A DNA stretch of 64,000 nt from Sternotherus odoratus. Lineage: Eukaryota > Chordata > Testudines > Kinosternidae. This document shows, piece after piece, positions 30,519-43,180 of this stretch. The notes beneath the pieces are model-generated. The model saw only the letters and a program-made list of their open reading frames with translations, was not told the origin of the DNA and searched no databases. The position numbers and the translations under genes were made by a program. The first letter of the stretch is position 1. Every line of letters starts with the position of its first letter. Location of the stretch: NCBI GenBank assembly GCA_032164245.1, contig JAVMKO010000003.1:64178390-64242389 (forward strand), written 5' to 3'.

Positions 30519-30706
30519 TATTTCATAGAACCGGAAAGACTTTGAAAGGTCATAGAGTCCAGTCCCCTGCCTACACTAGCAGGACCATGTACTGTCTCCT
30601 GACAGATTTTTTGCCCCAGATCCCTAAATGGCCCCCTCAAGGACTCAACTCACAACCCTGGGTGTAGCAGGCCAATGCTCAAACCACTGAGATATCCCTC
30701 CCACCC
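30519..30706 (-). repeat. tRNA-headed SINE with CR1-type tail
   Basis: Read on the minus strand it begins GGGTGGGAGGGATATCTCAGTGGTTTGAGC (shown here only for its A-box-like part, about 30684-30697). It continues with a B-box-like GGTTGTGAGTTGAGTCC (30641-30657) and the AGGGGGCCATTTAGGGATCTGGGGC body. It ends with GGGGACTGGACTCTATGACCTTTCAAAGTC and GGTTCTATGAAAT, a CR1 3'-end sequence. Such a polymerase III SINE using CR1 machinery is a hallmark of turtles (Cry-SINE type). Confidence 0.82.
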
Positions 30707-32204
30707 AGTTACAGCAAACGGCAACATGCTTTAATTTTGCATTAACAACGGTACACTGAAACAGATGAATTAATTCAAGCTATCTTTATCCACAGCAGGT
30801 AAATTCATCCATTTCAAGTCAGGGTTACATAGAGATAAAAATGTTTAAGGTATAACAGACAAGTGCACTGCAGCCAGCAAAAACAAAAATTATAAATATG
30901 AACAATAATCGAAAGTATAGCATTTAATTTTGTCCTTAATTAACATAAAATAGTTTGCCTGATATTTTGTTTTCATCTTTTCAGAGAATTATAAATTATA
31001 TTTTTTTGATTCAGTAATATGATGCTCTGTGATTCTTCAATCATGGACAGGATAACCAACACCAGCCTACTTTTTGAAGTTATTTTGTAAGTTAATGCTT
31101 AAGAGAAACTTGTCTGCACCACTTTTTTTTGGAAAGGGTAATTTAGGACCTCTGATGACAGCAGATTTGAGCATACCTAATGAGTTTTCCTTCAGCGTTT
31201 CCCAGATGGACTGGTGAAGAGTTGATAGCAGTTTATGTTTCATTTGTGTCAGGAATTCCCAAAGCATATTGCTGGTGGAATGCCAATTAGGTCTGTCTGC
31301 ATCACTTTAATTGTTGTTACATCAGTGAATTCCGCAACCCAAAGGAATTTAACAGCAATAGGACAAGAAACTGTTGGCTACAGCATACTAAAATGTTAAC
31401 AAATGTTATATTGGAGAGGTAGACATCCATTTCTCAAAATGTCATTGGCCAATTTGTGCTGTAAACAGATTGAGTGTGGTTTCCAAAAGAAAAAAGAATG
31501 AAGTAGTGTTCTCCCCATCCACATCTGGATTTTATTCAGGTGCCCATATCTTGTCAAAGAGACCAATTAGTAACTTTCACTGACAGCCCACAAAGTTTAA
31601 GTTTCACACTAGGATCTGGGTTCAAATCCTATGATGAAACACAAGTACAGTCAGGGGAGTAAGCAGCCTTGTAAGAGGGGACAGTTTATATAAGATTTTA
31701 AATTGGAGGTAAATTTTCCCAGTGTCTGCTATCAGTCTGAGAGGAAATTAAAAGATCTCCTGATAATTTCTGAGAGAGATCTGGAGTGCTGGTCAATATA
31801 AACTTTTCTCAGTAACACAATTCCGGATGTTTAAAGCGGTAAGACCCACTGATGAGTATTAAGAGGGAGATGTAACAAAAGCATTTAAGAGGATTTTAGG
31901 AGCTGAAGTCCTATTGAAAGGCAACAGGGCTAAGAAATTTAGGGGGATAAATCCCATTGTCTTTCAATGTGACTTGTACTCCTAAATCCCTTAGTGACAG
32001 CCATATTTACCAACACACGACACTGAGCTGTCAATATCTAACTCAACATTTGTGAAGGGTCTGTCGAGGGAACCCCTTGATTAAAACTAGGCTTAATCCA
32101 CAAGAGAGAGCGAAAGAGACTGGAATTAAGGTGGAAAATTCATGAGGGGCAATTTCTGTCTGGACTGATCAAGTATGACTTCCTTTCTTCTGCATTCACA
32201 ATCA
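30707..32204. other. PREP intron, no feature recognised
   Basis: AT-rich DNA. A palindrome-free, exon-free stretch by eye. Confidence 0.4.
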
Positions 32205-32752
32205 CCAGGGTTATCCACACTTCCCAAAGGGAAAAACGGGACACCATGTGGGGCTATCCAAAGCCCCCTTCTCCCCACCCTTATGAGGATGGAGTTGCTA
32301 GAACCCTGCCTACCCTCCGTCCCAGGCTGGGTTTGCACTGGAATCCTGCTTCCCCCAGTCCCCCCGGCCCCTCACGTGAGGCTTAGGTTGCTGGAACCCT
32401 GCCTCATCCTACAAGAGGTTGGGGTTGCAAGAACCTTACCTGCCCCCCCCCCCCAAGAGGCTATTGCTGTTCACTGCAATCCTGCTTGCCACCATGTGAG
32501 CCCTGCCTCGTTCTCCTGCAAGGACCTGGCATCTCCACTCTCTCCCTCCCCAAATTCTTCTGCACCCCCACCTTTCGACAAAAGTAGACATTTGTTCTGT
32601 TTGCTCTTCCTAACTGATCAAGTCAGCAGAGCAAACGGGACAAATGCCCACTCTGCCAAAAAAGTCAGGACGGCCAGGACAGGGCTTAAATAAAGGAGTA
32701 TTGGAGAGGTAGACATCCAAACAGGCCTAAACAGGACATACGGTCAACCTAA
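32205..32752. repeat. Possible non-autonomous DNA transposon
   Basis: Weak inverted ends AGGGTTATCCACACTTCCC (32208) and GGACATACGGTCAACCTAA (about 32733-32751) resemble a known turtle family with GGGTGACCAGA-type ends. The interior is C-rich (GAACCCTGCC repeated three to four times) and has a GCCAAAAAAGTCAGGACGG block. A plus-strand open frame at 32175-32693 is compositional. Confidence 0.4.
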
Positions 32753-34251
32753 CAATGACTATTTATATTATGGGATCCTTCAGTGCTGCAAGACCTCCAG
32801 GTGACAATGTCAGCCTTCTTTACTGATACAGATCTCACAATTATCCATGTTTATCTCACCTCCAGGTGCCTTATCGTAACATGCTCTATTTGGGGCTAGT
32901 ACTAAAGACCTATTCAGAAGTTTCAGATAGGGCAGAAGCATTCTGCTTCACTGCTAAGCAGAGCAAGCCAACATGAGCTCTATATTGGTTTCCCATTCAT
33001 TCCTGGGTGGAATCCAAGATGTCCATAGCTATCTATGGAGCCCTGAATTGCAGGAGATCTCTCTTCTACTCTATTTCCAAGACTGCCTCTTACATGATAC
33101 CCCATCATAGCAGCTGCAGCCAGCAGGGAATGGCCCTACATCTCCACAGTGGAACACCCAGGGGCAAACAGCAGACCATTCTTGGTACAGGGCCTAGCTC
33201 TAAAATTCATTTGTATTTGCAGTTTGCTGAAGCCATAGCCCAAGACTGCAGGTATGGAAGGATGTATAAATTTGCCACTGTTATGCTGACACAGACAATA
33301 ACTGTTCCAAAACTAAGATTACCCTCTGTGGTCCACATGCTTGTTTAGATAGTTAGGCATACACTCAAATTGTGGTCTCAATAGTCTCATAAATAGTAGT
33401 GCATATGAACATTTGCCAAGAACTTTTCATATACTGAACTTGTTTACGACAGAATTTAATGCTAAAAACTGCTGGATTAAAAGCCTCTATGGATGAAATG
33501 GGTAGAGCACAGGCAGCAGCGTACCTCAACCTTGTTTGCAAGTACCATCAAATCTTTGATCAATATGCCGGATTAGAACTTTTGTTTTCTTTTGGGTATA
33601 TACCTCTGAACTAGGAAATGAACAAAGGGATTAGTTAAATGACATTATAGACAAAGCATGTGTCAAAGTAGACAGTACATCCCCTCACAAATGGGAGTTA
33701 TGAGACCCAGAAGGAGGTAAAGTTAGCCTTGCAAGTTTTGTTTCATTCGGCCCTTCAAAGTTCTGGACGCTTTCTGTAACCATTACATTTTTGATGGCTC
33801 AGTTTTTCATTTTATAACTTAAGGTTTAGCAGATTTGTTTTGTTTTGTTTTTTTCTATTCACACTAACTTTGTTTCTTTGAAAAATGTTTGAAATAATGA
33901 TATTTCCTATTTAGGAAGATAATTGGGTGATAGATGGGACTACCCATGAAACACACAGGTGAATTAATATCTAAGGAGAAAAAAACATTTGAACTCAAAG
34001 CATTCGGTATCAGTCAAATATATTCTCCAACATGCTAGATGTTATTTGGTAGAGAAAAAAATTACTTCCTTTGTTATATTAGTAATCCGAAGGAGTGGAT
34101 GACTTTTATGAATGCAATACATATAGAAGTTATGGTCTATTATATCCACTGGCAAAAGTGAATTTAATCAAAAAACTTTATGTAAAGGCCACAGAGTTCA
34201 ATCCAGGTGTATTCCTTAGAGAATACCAAGATTTTCATATATATTTAAAGG
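32753..34251. other. PREP intron, no feature recognised
   Basis: No exon, terminal repeat or tandem array that I can support. Confidence 0.4.
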
Positions 34252-34288
34252 GTGCGCACGTGTGTGCGCGCACGTGTGTGTGCACGCA
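34252..34288. repeat. Short purine-pyrimidine alternating tract
   Basis: GCGCACGTGTGTGCGCGCACGTGTGTGTGCACGC-type alternation over about 35 bases; a potential Z-DNA former. Confidence 0.8.
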
Positions 34289-34328
34289 TATTTAATATAT
34301 TTTTTAAAATACAAAGAAAATGCAGGAT

Positions 34329-34560
34329 TTTCATAGATTCTAAGACTAGGAGGGACTATTGTGATCATCTAGTCTGACCTTCTGCATAACACAGGCCATA
34401 AAACTTCTGCAAAATAATTTCTGTTGGAGCTGGAGTATAGATCTTTTTTAAAAACTATCCAATCTTGTGTTTCAAATTACCAGTGATTGAGAATTCAAAC
34501 TCTTTGGCTTCATGTATTTCTCCACAGCTACAACATCTATAAAACTGATTTTAATCTGAA
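34329..34560 (-). mobile_element. CR1-type LINE 3' end, minus strand
   Basis: TTTTCATAGATTCTAAGACTAGGAGGGACTATTGTGATCATCTAGTCTGACC is the reverse complement of a CR1 3' terminus of a different subfamily from 48835-49140; it is followed by its decayed 3' UTR. Confidence 0.78.
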
Positions 34561-34741
34561 AGCAAAAAAATATATTTTTACAGTATATTGATGGTGCCCA
34601 AGATTTCCTCAATGGTACAATAGTGCTTTTAAAATCACTTTGCTAGTCACTGCAGCAACACTCCAGATGGATGCATTCTTACTTTCTCTTTATTTCACAA
34701 AGGACAGGCCTTTGAGTCTGCAATATTGTGTCAAACAACTA

Positions 34742-35014
34742 CAGTAAACTCTCGATTATCCAGGATTGGATTAACCAGGATGTCAAAAAAAATACACGCA
34801 ACTCGCAGGGCCGGCTCTGGCTTTGCTGCCGCCCCAAACACACACACACAAAAAACCCACCAGGGCACAGGGCAGCCAGTGAACCAACACCCACTCCCCC
34901 CAGCGCAGGGTGGCTGGTGAACCAACCTCCCCTCCCCCCATATTTCCTATGGATGGTGATTATCTGGGATTTTATTAACCAGAACTAATTTTTTCCCTAA
35001 TCGAGAGTCTACTG
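34742..35014. mobile_element. pogo/Tigger-like MITE, 273 bp, TA duplication
   Basis: CAGTAAACTCTCGATTATCC (34742) and AATCGAGAGTCTACTG (35014) form the terminal inverted repeat; TA lies at 34740-34741 and 35015-35016. GATTATC / GATTATCTGGG phrases recur inside. The middle has a CA tract and a C-rich block with no gene. Confidence 0.85.
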
Positions 35015-35699
35015 TATGTATTTTACTCCTGTACAAGCCAGCAAGCCTATTTATCCTCCTTTCTCTTGTCCTATTGTACTACTGCCAGAGAAAAGTAATC
35101 AGTTCAGAAATTATTTTGCCTGACAAGCTATGAAAAAACCCCAATATTTCAATGCAGAAAACTTCTGGGATTAGAGAACACATTGGTGTTTGAGGGAAGA
35201 TAAATTCACTTTGCCTGTAACTCCAAACATTTTTAATGCTGTTATAAAATTCCCACTCTGAAGTCATTAAGAAACCCTGATCATTGTTTTTTACAAACTA
35301 ATGCTCTTCCTCAAACACTAGTGTTCTTTGCATACCAAAGAGGATAATGGTCATCATCACATAATGCATTCCTAATGAAACAGAACAAACTCAGCAAAGC
35401 ACTCAAGTGGAGCTAAGTGGCTGAGTTAGGAACTGGACTCAATGTTCCCACAAACCAAGCAGGGGAAGGTTATGCCTTCTGGAGAAGGAAGGATTGGTGG
35501 CAACAGAGATCCAGCTACAGAACTGTAGCGATGTCAACAGCAACAGTGAGCTATTTTCCAGCACTACTACCAAAAGAAAGATTGCAGGCACGAAGGAGGA
35601 CTGTTGCTGAACTGACAAGCAGAAAGGACAAAGCCAGGGTCTATGGCAATGATCTGGTACACTTTTGAAACGAACGCTTGGGTAAAATTTGTTAATGTA
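35015..35699. other. PREP intron, no feature recognised
   Basis: Unique-looking, with no exon found. Confidence 0.4.
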
Positions 35700-36190
35700 A
35701 TTAAATCAATGACCTCATAAGTATTCATATTATCATAGGACTTAGGACCTCCCCAACCATTAGGATTGCCTGAAGTCCAGTTTTCAATCAGAACACCCAA
35801 TCAAAAAGGAACCCTGGTGACTCCGGTCAGCACCACTGACCAGGCTGCTAAAAGTCCAGTCAGCAGCGCAGTGGGACTACAGTAGGCTCCCCCTGCCTGC
35901 CTTGGCTCCATGCAGCTCTTGGAAGCAGCCAGCGTGTCCAGTTCCTAGTGCAGGAGTGGTCACGGGAGCGCAGTGTGCTGCTTCCACCCTGAGCGCCGCC
36001 CCCGCAGGAAACTGGGAACCACGGGCAATGGGAGTTGTGGGGGCAGTACCTGCAGCCATGGGCAGCGCACAGAGCCCCGAAGCCTCTGCCTAGCAGCCAG
36101 ACATGGCAGCTGCTTCCGGGAGCCACCCCGCTGGAGCCTGCACTCCAAACTCCCTCCCGCTTGCTATGCCCCCTCCCGGAGCTCTAACCT
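35700..36190. repeat. GC-rich turtle interspersed repeat
   Basis: AATCAAAAAGGAACCCTGGTGACTCCGGTCAGCACC, then GTCCAGTCAGCAGCGCAGTGGGACTA and an inverted ACTGGGAACCACGGGCAATGGGAGTTG block, follow a pattern that I recognise from many turtle loci. The ends are uncertain and it has no coding content. Several overlapping open frames on both strands come from the GC content. Confidence 0.5.
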
Positions 36191-37095
36191 TGCAAACACT
36201 GGCATGTGGCACTTTCTTCCTGTTTGCCTTTGAGTACACTGCAAGTCATTTAAACCCTGAATAGTCTAGGTCCTAGGACCTGGCCTTAAGAGCCATCTCT
36301 TATTCTATATCCACCTAGGTGGATCTCACTGTTAAAACACCCCAGAAACATTGGCAGGGCCCTTCCAGGCTGTGTGCAACTTATTTTCCACCAGCCCACA
36401 GAGTTTTCTCACCCACTCCTATCACAAGTTCAGCTCTACCACTGGTAGCAATAAAGGAAAGTCTTAGGAAAAAACTGTTTTGCACAAACAAAGTTTCACC
36501 TTACAGTTCTAGCCGTTGGAATGTATTCCCCTTGGAAGACCTGATGCCAAGTGTAATGCATTAGAGAACAATATATGATTTATTAGCTGCAGTACTGGCA
36601 AATTTGGGAACCAAATGGTTTGGTTTCAAATTTTTGTTTGGCTTGCTTTCCTAATACACAGTGATTCTTCAACTCTACCAGCTGTGAAATGCTTTACGTA
36701 ACTTATTGTTTAACTTTGAAAATATGAATCTGGATGCTACAAGGATATATGATGTAGGAATTTGTAAAAATACACTATAATACACAAACATCAGTATTAA
36801 TTAAGACAACCCATTTAAAAGTACAACAAAGATATTCTATAACACTGTCTTCATTTCAGAAATCTTCATTCCACACTGACCTCTACTGGGAAGTTAGATG
36901 ATTTTTCTGATTTTCCCCCCTTCCCATCTTAAATTTAATTTAAAAATATTCTGGACTACTGAAGAGACTTGATCCATCATCTTTATATTTATAGCTGGAT
37001 TATTTTTAAAACAGACACACTGGAAACAACCTAAATTGTTCCTATCAATCAATCTTTCAAAGCAATCTTTCAATGCCATTTGCAGCATCAGCAAT
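36191..37095. other. PREP intron, no feature recognised
   Basis: AT-rich, no exon or repeat identified. Confidence 0.4.
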
Positions 37096-37097
37096 TA

Positions 37098-37292
37098 CGC
37101 TGCTACCTCGATATAACGTGGTCCGATATAAGGTGAATTCTGCTATAATGCGGTAAAGTAGCGCTCCGGGGGCCATGGCTGTGTGCTCCAGTGGATCAGC
37201 GCATTGTATCTAGCTTCAATATAACACAGTTTCACCTATACCGCGGTACCATTTTTTGGCTACCAAGACAGCGTTATATCGAGATAGCAGTG
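37098..37292. mobile_element. Tc1/mariner-superfamily (Tigger-like) MITE, 195 bp, TA duplication
   Basis: CGCTGCTACCTCGATATAACG (37098) and CGTTATATCGAGATAGCAGTG (37292) are a terminal inverted repeat with two or three mismatches. TA is at 37096-37097 and 37293-37294. CGATATAA / GTTATATCG phrases recur in the subterminal parts. Confidence 0.87.
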
Positions 37293-37294
37293 TA

Positions 37295-39240
37295 TGTTTA
37301 AATCAAACAGCTATTGTATCAAACTGACATGCAAGTCCCAGAGTTGAATGAGTAATGAGTCAGAGAATTGAGGCTTCTTTATTGCATGTTGTCTCTCAAA
37401 GGTATTAAACTGACCACGTTTCTTCTACTTTGCTTTACCTATTTTCATTTTTCTCCTTTGAAAACATATACTCAATCAGGTCTATATCTTCCATAGAGAA
37501 TTTTTAAAGTCCAGTGACTTTACTCTGTCATCCTAAGGATTTCCTTTTCACATGCATCACATTTGCAAATAAACAGGTATTTCCCCCAACTGAGAGTTAG
37601 CCTTGCAAACTCAGCCTTGGATACAAGAATCCAAAGGAGTTCTTTCTATCTCAGGTATCACCAGCAGAAAAAGCAAGGTTCTATAAGCTAAATTAAGCTT
37701 TTCAAAATTACACTAGGTATACACCATGGCCTTATTTGGGCTTGCACTGCTATCACTGTATAAAATGGAAGAGAATTCAGCTCTCTCAGCCCTGCAAGGC
37801 CAATATGACTAAGCGCTACGCAAACTTTTTGTTACTTAAGGAAGTAGATAAGACTCTGGATATATACAACGAATCTGTTTAATAAAAGGATGTTCAATTG
37901 TGGATGGTTACATTTCATAGGATATCAGCACTTTAAGAAAAAATAAGCAGTTAAAGATATTTAAAGAGTGCAGCCAAACCAGTAAACATTTATATTAATA
38001 ACAGATGCCATGGGCATACAAAGTCTCTAAAAATTTTCCAGTTAACTTTGTATGGGACATTTTTCTCACATACACCTTCAAAAGTTTGCCAGACAAAATT
38101 CAGTCAAGTCTTCCAAGCAAGTTCATAGAAAGAGAAATTCTGACCTACCTTCCCACATAGCAATTTCCCTTTTACCATGAAGGGACTTGGGGAAAACACT
38201 ACAATTAAAAGTAGCAATAAATCAATTTTATTCAAGATACTAAAACTGATGGTCAAGCTCCACACATTGCCCAATCTTTTCTGCAAGAGTCTCCAGTTTT
38301 TATCATCTTGTTTTTTTCCTCTACTCATTACTTTCTCTATTCATTACTTTCCCCAGGGTTCGCAGCAGCAACCCCTTTCAATATCCGCAGGCCCTAAGGG
38401 ATCTGGCAGCTTCCCTATATTCTTAATATTTGTTTTCATGCTATACAAAGATAAATTCCTGCTTTCAAAACAGATCATCATAAGGACCATATTGTGTCAT
38501 TACTTACATACAAAATGTCACAGAAGGCAAATTTTACTAGGAAAAAAGCCACATCTTTAATGTAAATCTTCCTCAAGCTCCCCATCTTGGTGGTGGAACC
38601 TCTGGGTACAGAACAGACATGGCCTTCAGAGGGCAACGATGTGACGGCGACTCTGTGCATGGCATGGCAGACTCTTTGCCTTTCACCATGTAGACTCTAC
38701 AATGAGTTCTCCTCACATTCAGCTCCACATTTCTGATATCAAGACATGTCTTCCCTGCTTCTTCCACTTGAATAGGAAAATCCTCTGTTGCAGGTTTCCC
38801 CTCCATTAACCCACAGAAGATCATTCAACATACTATGAGTTTGGAGGCAAGATTTACTGCATGAGACCACGCCACCATCCCTAGCTAGCATAAAAGGTTT
38901 TTCTAGATTTTGTACATACTGGTAAATCACAAAACAGTGCCCAAAAGGAAAATGAATTAGCTTTCACAACAACATGTGTACTCTAACAATGTGCGTCACC
39001 AGTGTGAATCAGTGGATTCATCACTATGAGACATCTGTCACCAACAGACTGAGGAATCAGTTTATTTACAAGAGTGAGAAAATACGGACAATAGTTTTCA
39101 AGTTACATCTCTTTCTTATCAATTTAATTCAATAAACTTTCTAGTTTTTACTATTTGTCTAATTTTCAGTGACAGATTAAAATTTATAGCATGTGATGTA
39201 GTGAATAACTACTTTGCAGATGTGGACTGCATGACCAAGA
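37295..39240. other. PREP intron, no feature recognised
   Basis: AT-rich DNA with short open frames that lack any recognisable domain. Confidence 0.4.
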
Positions 39241-39604
39241 CAGGGGTTCTCAACCTTTTTCTTCCTGAAGCCCCCAAACATGCTATAAAAATGACATGGC
39301 CCACCAGTACCACAATAACTGGTTTCCTGCATCTAAAAGCCATGGCTAGCGTTAAGGAGTAGCAAGCAGGGCAGCTGCCCGGTGCCCCATGCCAGAGGGG
39401 CACCATGAAGGGAAGTTGGTCAGGCTTCTGCGTCAGCCCCTGGTGGTGGGGCTCAAGGCCTCATGCTTCACCACCATGCAGGGGGACTTCAGCTTTATGC
39501 CCTGAGGCCCAGCAAGTCTAACACTGGCCCTGCTTGGCAGACCCCTTATAACCTACTCGCAGCCCATCCAGGTGCCCCCAGACCTCTGGCTGGGCAACCA
39601 CTAG
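39241..39604. mobile_element. Decayed hAT element
   Basis: Left end CAGGGGTTCTCAACC (39241); right end GGCTGGGCAACCACTAG (about 39604) matches the reverse complement with changes. The interior includes GCAGACCCCTTATAACC, as in hAT elements where reversed CCTTTTTC and CCCC blocks are subterminal. The duplication is unclear. Confidence 0.65.
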
Positions 39605-40165
39605 CTTAAGAGGTCTTTGCTATCTCTACATTTTATGATTCATATGTGCTCTAATTTTTTTTAAAAAACAACCCTTCTTTATAGAGGCTTTTCTCCCCAA
39701 GGAATTTCACAAATGAGAGATCTAAATCTGGATCACTGCCTTTTTCTTAAATGGATTTTTTAAATTATTTGATAGCAACTATTTGTCTTCCAACAGTTCC
39801 AGCTTTTCTGTTGACAGTGATTTGGAATTTTAAAAAAAGATTTAACTACTATAGTTCTATGTGCTGAGTATACCAAGTAGGACAAAAGCAGTATTATTCA
39901 TCACAAAAGAGATAAAAATAAAAAGAATAAAAAGATCAAATAGCAGTAGAGCAGAGTGGTTAAGCACAGTAGATGGACTAGATCCGAAAATTCCAAGAGA
40001 ATATCAATTATTAAGAAGATCAGTTCTATGATGACCTGAATGATTACTATTATCACTGATTCTATCTGCCAATTTATATGAAGGCCAGAAATTATTCTGT
40101 GGCCAACACATTGCTATTTTCAACCCGATCAAGCCTTTGGCTCTAATAAATTATTATTTATGCAA
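39605..40165. other. PREP intron, no feature recognised
   Basis: AT-rich, no exon or repeat identified. Confidence 0.4.
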
Positions 40166-40169
40166 TCCA

Positions 40170-41325
40170 TATGAGGTTATGAAAATATGCTAATGAGTGT
40201 GAATATAATGTAACTGGAATATACTTTATGCAAAAGGTCTCTTGTAAGGTATCATTATAAAGCTTATAATCTACTGAGTATGTTCATCTTATTTATATGA
40301 ACGTATCATTCTTGTATCTGAAACTAGGAATATAAAATACTACTCTGAGTCCTATTGTAATTATGCAAAGAATGGGCCATTGGTGGTGGTTTAGAATCTC
40401 GATGGCTCCCATCAACTAGGACAACTGACTGTAGATGGCTCTGTTTACTTGCAAGCCTTCCTGTGAGTCAGACTGGGGAAAATGAAGGCTTGGGGTCTCA
40501 CAGGACATGTGACCATGTCACCTGGTAATAGAATCCATCTTTAACCTGGTGCTATTCCATTTGGGAGGAGGGGTGGGAACCTAAAGAGAAAAGAGATTCT
40601 ACCTTGTGCCAAGGATATATAAGGGGGTGGAACAGAACCACAGGGGCTTCAGTCATGAGAAATTCCCTAACTACCACCTGAGTTGGAACAAGGACTATAC
40701 CGGGGAAAGGATTGGGCCCAGACTAGAAAGGAGTCTAGTCTGTAAAAGCAGCTTATTGGAACACCTCTGAGGGCGAGATTTTATTTGTAATCAGCTTCCT
40801 ACTGTATTAGGCTTAGACTTGCCCGTTTTTGTTTTATTTTGCTCGGTAACTTACTTTGTTCTGTCTGTTATTACTTGGAATCACTTAAATCCTACTTTTT
40901 ATACTTAAGAAAATCACTTTTTGCTTTTTTATTAACCCAGAGCAAGTAATTAATACTTGGGGGAGCAAACAGCTGTGCATCTCTATCAGTGTTATAGAGG
41001 GCGAACAATTTATGAGTGTACCCTGTATAAGCTTTATACAGAATAAAATGGATTTTTTTAGGTTTTGGATCTCATTGGGAACTGGGCATTTGGGTGCTAG
41101 AGACAGGAGCACTTCTTAAGCTGCCTTCAGTTAAGTCTGCAGCTTTTGGGGAACCTGGTTCAGACCTGAGTCTGTTTGCTGCAGGCCAGTGTGTCTGGCT
41201 CGGCCAATGTGTCTGGTTCAACCAGACAGGGTACTGAAGTCCCAGGCTGGCTGGGAAAACGAGCTCAGAAGTAGCCTCAGCACATCAAATGGCAGTCCGG
41301 AGACCCAAGGTGTCACAGTCCCACT
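40170..41325 (+). mobile_element. Probable solo LTR-like block
   Basis: It has a TATA box (GGATATATAAGGGGG at about 40615), poly(A) signal AATAAA at about 41042, and a 3' part with GTAACTTACTTTGTTCTGTCTGTTATTACTTGG as in the block at 28575-29550. It ends near AAGGTGTCACAGTCCC. No duplication or coding domain was found, and the limits are approximate. Confidence 0.55.
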
Positions 41326-41828
41326 AAAAGGTTGCTTTTAAAACTTTGCCAGAGTTTAACCATTTGGACTGATTTTCCGTGCCTGCAGGCTGTCTCATGC
41401 TGAATTGTTTTGGAAAATTTTAGCAAAATAGTTCAGTCATTTTAGAGGAGACTGGGAAGTGGGGGAACAGGGAAGTGTTCTGCTATGCTTTGGAGTAGGA
41501 ACTTGAAATTTGGCAGGTATGGCCTTTGTGCCAGGGATATGCTTTTTTTTTTCTTTTTAAGCTGGAGTTTACACATGCTCATCAGAGACTCCACTCCTGG
41601 GATGAACAGGACTTTTCTGCACACTTTCAGCTCTGAGCTGCTGCAGACTCTGCTAGTGCCAAGTCTGGTCACCGAAACTGAAAGCATGGGAACCTGTCTC
41701 CCCAGTGCTCTCAAATGATCTCCCCTGTTCTTGACTGGAATGTAGAAAGAATAAGAGCTGGACTAGGGGATGGGAAATGGAACAATGGGACTGGATGGGT
41801 AGAGAAGCCTGGAACTCGTTGGGCAAGG

Positions 41829-42060
41829 AAACTAAGGTTACATCTACACTACAGATGGGACTGACGCTCTGAGATCACTCTCCAGTCAACCCCTGTACTC
41901 TACCCCCCGACAGGAAGAGTAAGGTAAGTCAACAGGAGAATTTCTCCCATAGAACCCCTGCAGTGTAGACCCTGCAGCAACTTGACCTAAGGTACGTCGA
42001 CTTCAGCTGAGTTGCATAGTGTAGATCATCTCACCATGGTAACATAGACATAGCCTGAGC
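41829..42060. repeat. MITE with ACATCTACACT / GTAGA-type ends
   Basis: AAGGTTACATCTACACTACAG at the left and GGTAACATAGACATAGCC at the right, with CTTGACCTAAGGTACGTCGACTTCAGC inside. The same family interior (GTCGACCTAAGATGCGTCGACTT) is at 56730-56770. Confidence 0.7.
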
Positions 42061-42568
42061 CATGGAGGGAAACAAGGGGGGTGAGGAGAAGAGAGACTGA
42101 ATCACATCCATCCATCCAAGAGTAGAAACTACTGGCTAGGCCGTAAGACAGATAAGAAACCTGAGGAGTGAAGCCTAGGATTGGTTAGGTGGGGAGAATG
42201 GGAGCTGGAGTGGGGAAGAGATACAGCTGGGACATGGACAGGTTGGAGTCAAGTTTGGGGATCTGGAAGAAGAATCTGTGCCTACTATAGCATACTCCCC
42301 ACCAGAGCATGGAATGGAACCCAAGAATCCCAAGTCTCACCACTACTCTACAGTCAGCAAATATCTGTGAAATCTATTGGCAGTGTTCCATCCCCCTCAG
42401 GTGTTGGTCCACATACAGGATGACAACCTACTACTGCTATCAGTTATTCTGTTAATTCATGTGGAAGAGGTCTGTTTAAGTGGTCTCAAGTTTCCAACTG
42501 CTGATGACCTATGAGACTGTCAACATGCTGCTACATGATCGCATTTGTTTATTCACTTTGCCTTAATT

Positions 42569-42588
42569 AAAAAAAAAAAAAAAAAAAG
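42569..42588 (+). repeat. Poly-A tract
   Basis: About 19 A in a row within intronic DNA. No element could be attached to it. Confidence 0.8.
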
Positions 42589-42769
42589 AAACCCCCTCCA
42601 TACTCCTTTCCCTGCCCAAACACACACAAACCAGGAAGTTACACACACAGCTATATTAAAAGAACATTATGATTGCAAAGTTAAGCACTCAAAAGTTAAC
42701 TTTAATTCTGGCAGTTCCTACTTATGCAACCTTAATTCAGGCGCCTTCTGAATATACTTTATGATTAAG

Positions 42770-43180
42770 ACTATGATTTAGTCTTGATTTAGTGATCGCC
42801 ATAACTTCATGACCTCCATGACTTCAGCCTGAGATGGTCAGAGATGTGGGGAACCCTGGCCACCATGGGGAACCCCTTGCAGCTCCCAGCCACACAGGCA
42901 ATATGGGACCCCACAGCTCCCAGCCCCGACTGGCAACTGGGGATGCCCATAGCTGCAGATGGCAGGGGAATGCCACCACCCCCAGCTGCTGCAGGAGGCT
43001 TTTAGCCACTCTGCAGCTGCCTCGCTTCAGATACTGTGGGGACTTGCAGACCCATTTTGTAAGGTATATTTTAAGTAAAAGTCAGGGACGGGTCATGGCT
43101 TCGTGAATTTTTCTTATTTTGTCTATGACCTGTCCATGACTTTTACTAAAAATATTCATGACAAAATCTTAGCCCTAATG
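42770..43180. repeat. Unclassified turtle interspersed repeat
   Basis: GTCATGGCTTCGTGAATTTTTC, CTATGACCTGTCCATGACTTTTACTAAAAATATTCATGAC and AAAATCTTAGCCCTAATG form the right end, a pattern I know from repetitive turtle DNA. The middle is a C-rich block with CAGCTCCCAGCC repeated. The superfamily is not certain. Confidence 0.45.

Noticed and set aside
30640..30700. Functional tRNA gene
   Set aside because: The A- and B-box-like sequences belong to a SINE; no complete cloverleaf is formed.
32175..32693. 172-codon plus-strand frame
   Set aside because: Pro/Leu-rich, no domain, inside a repeat-like C-rich block.
33530..33620. Possible coding segment on the minus strand
   Set aside because: A short stretch followed by a GT looked exon-like, but all frames soon hit stops and it matches no PREP segment.
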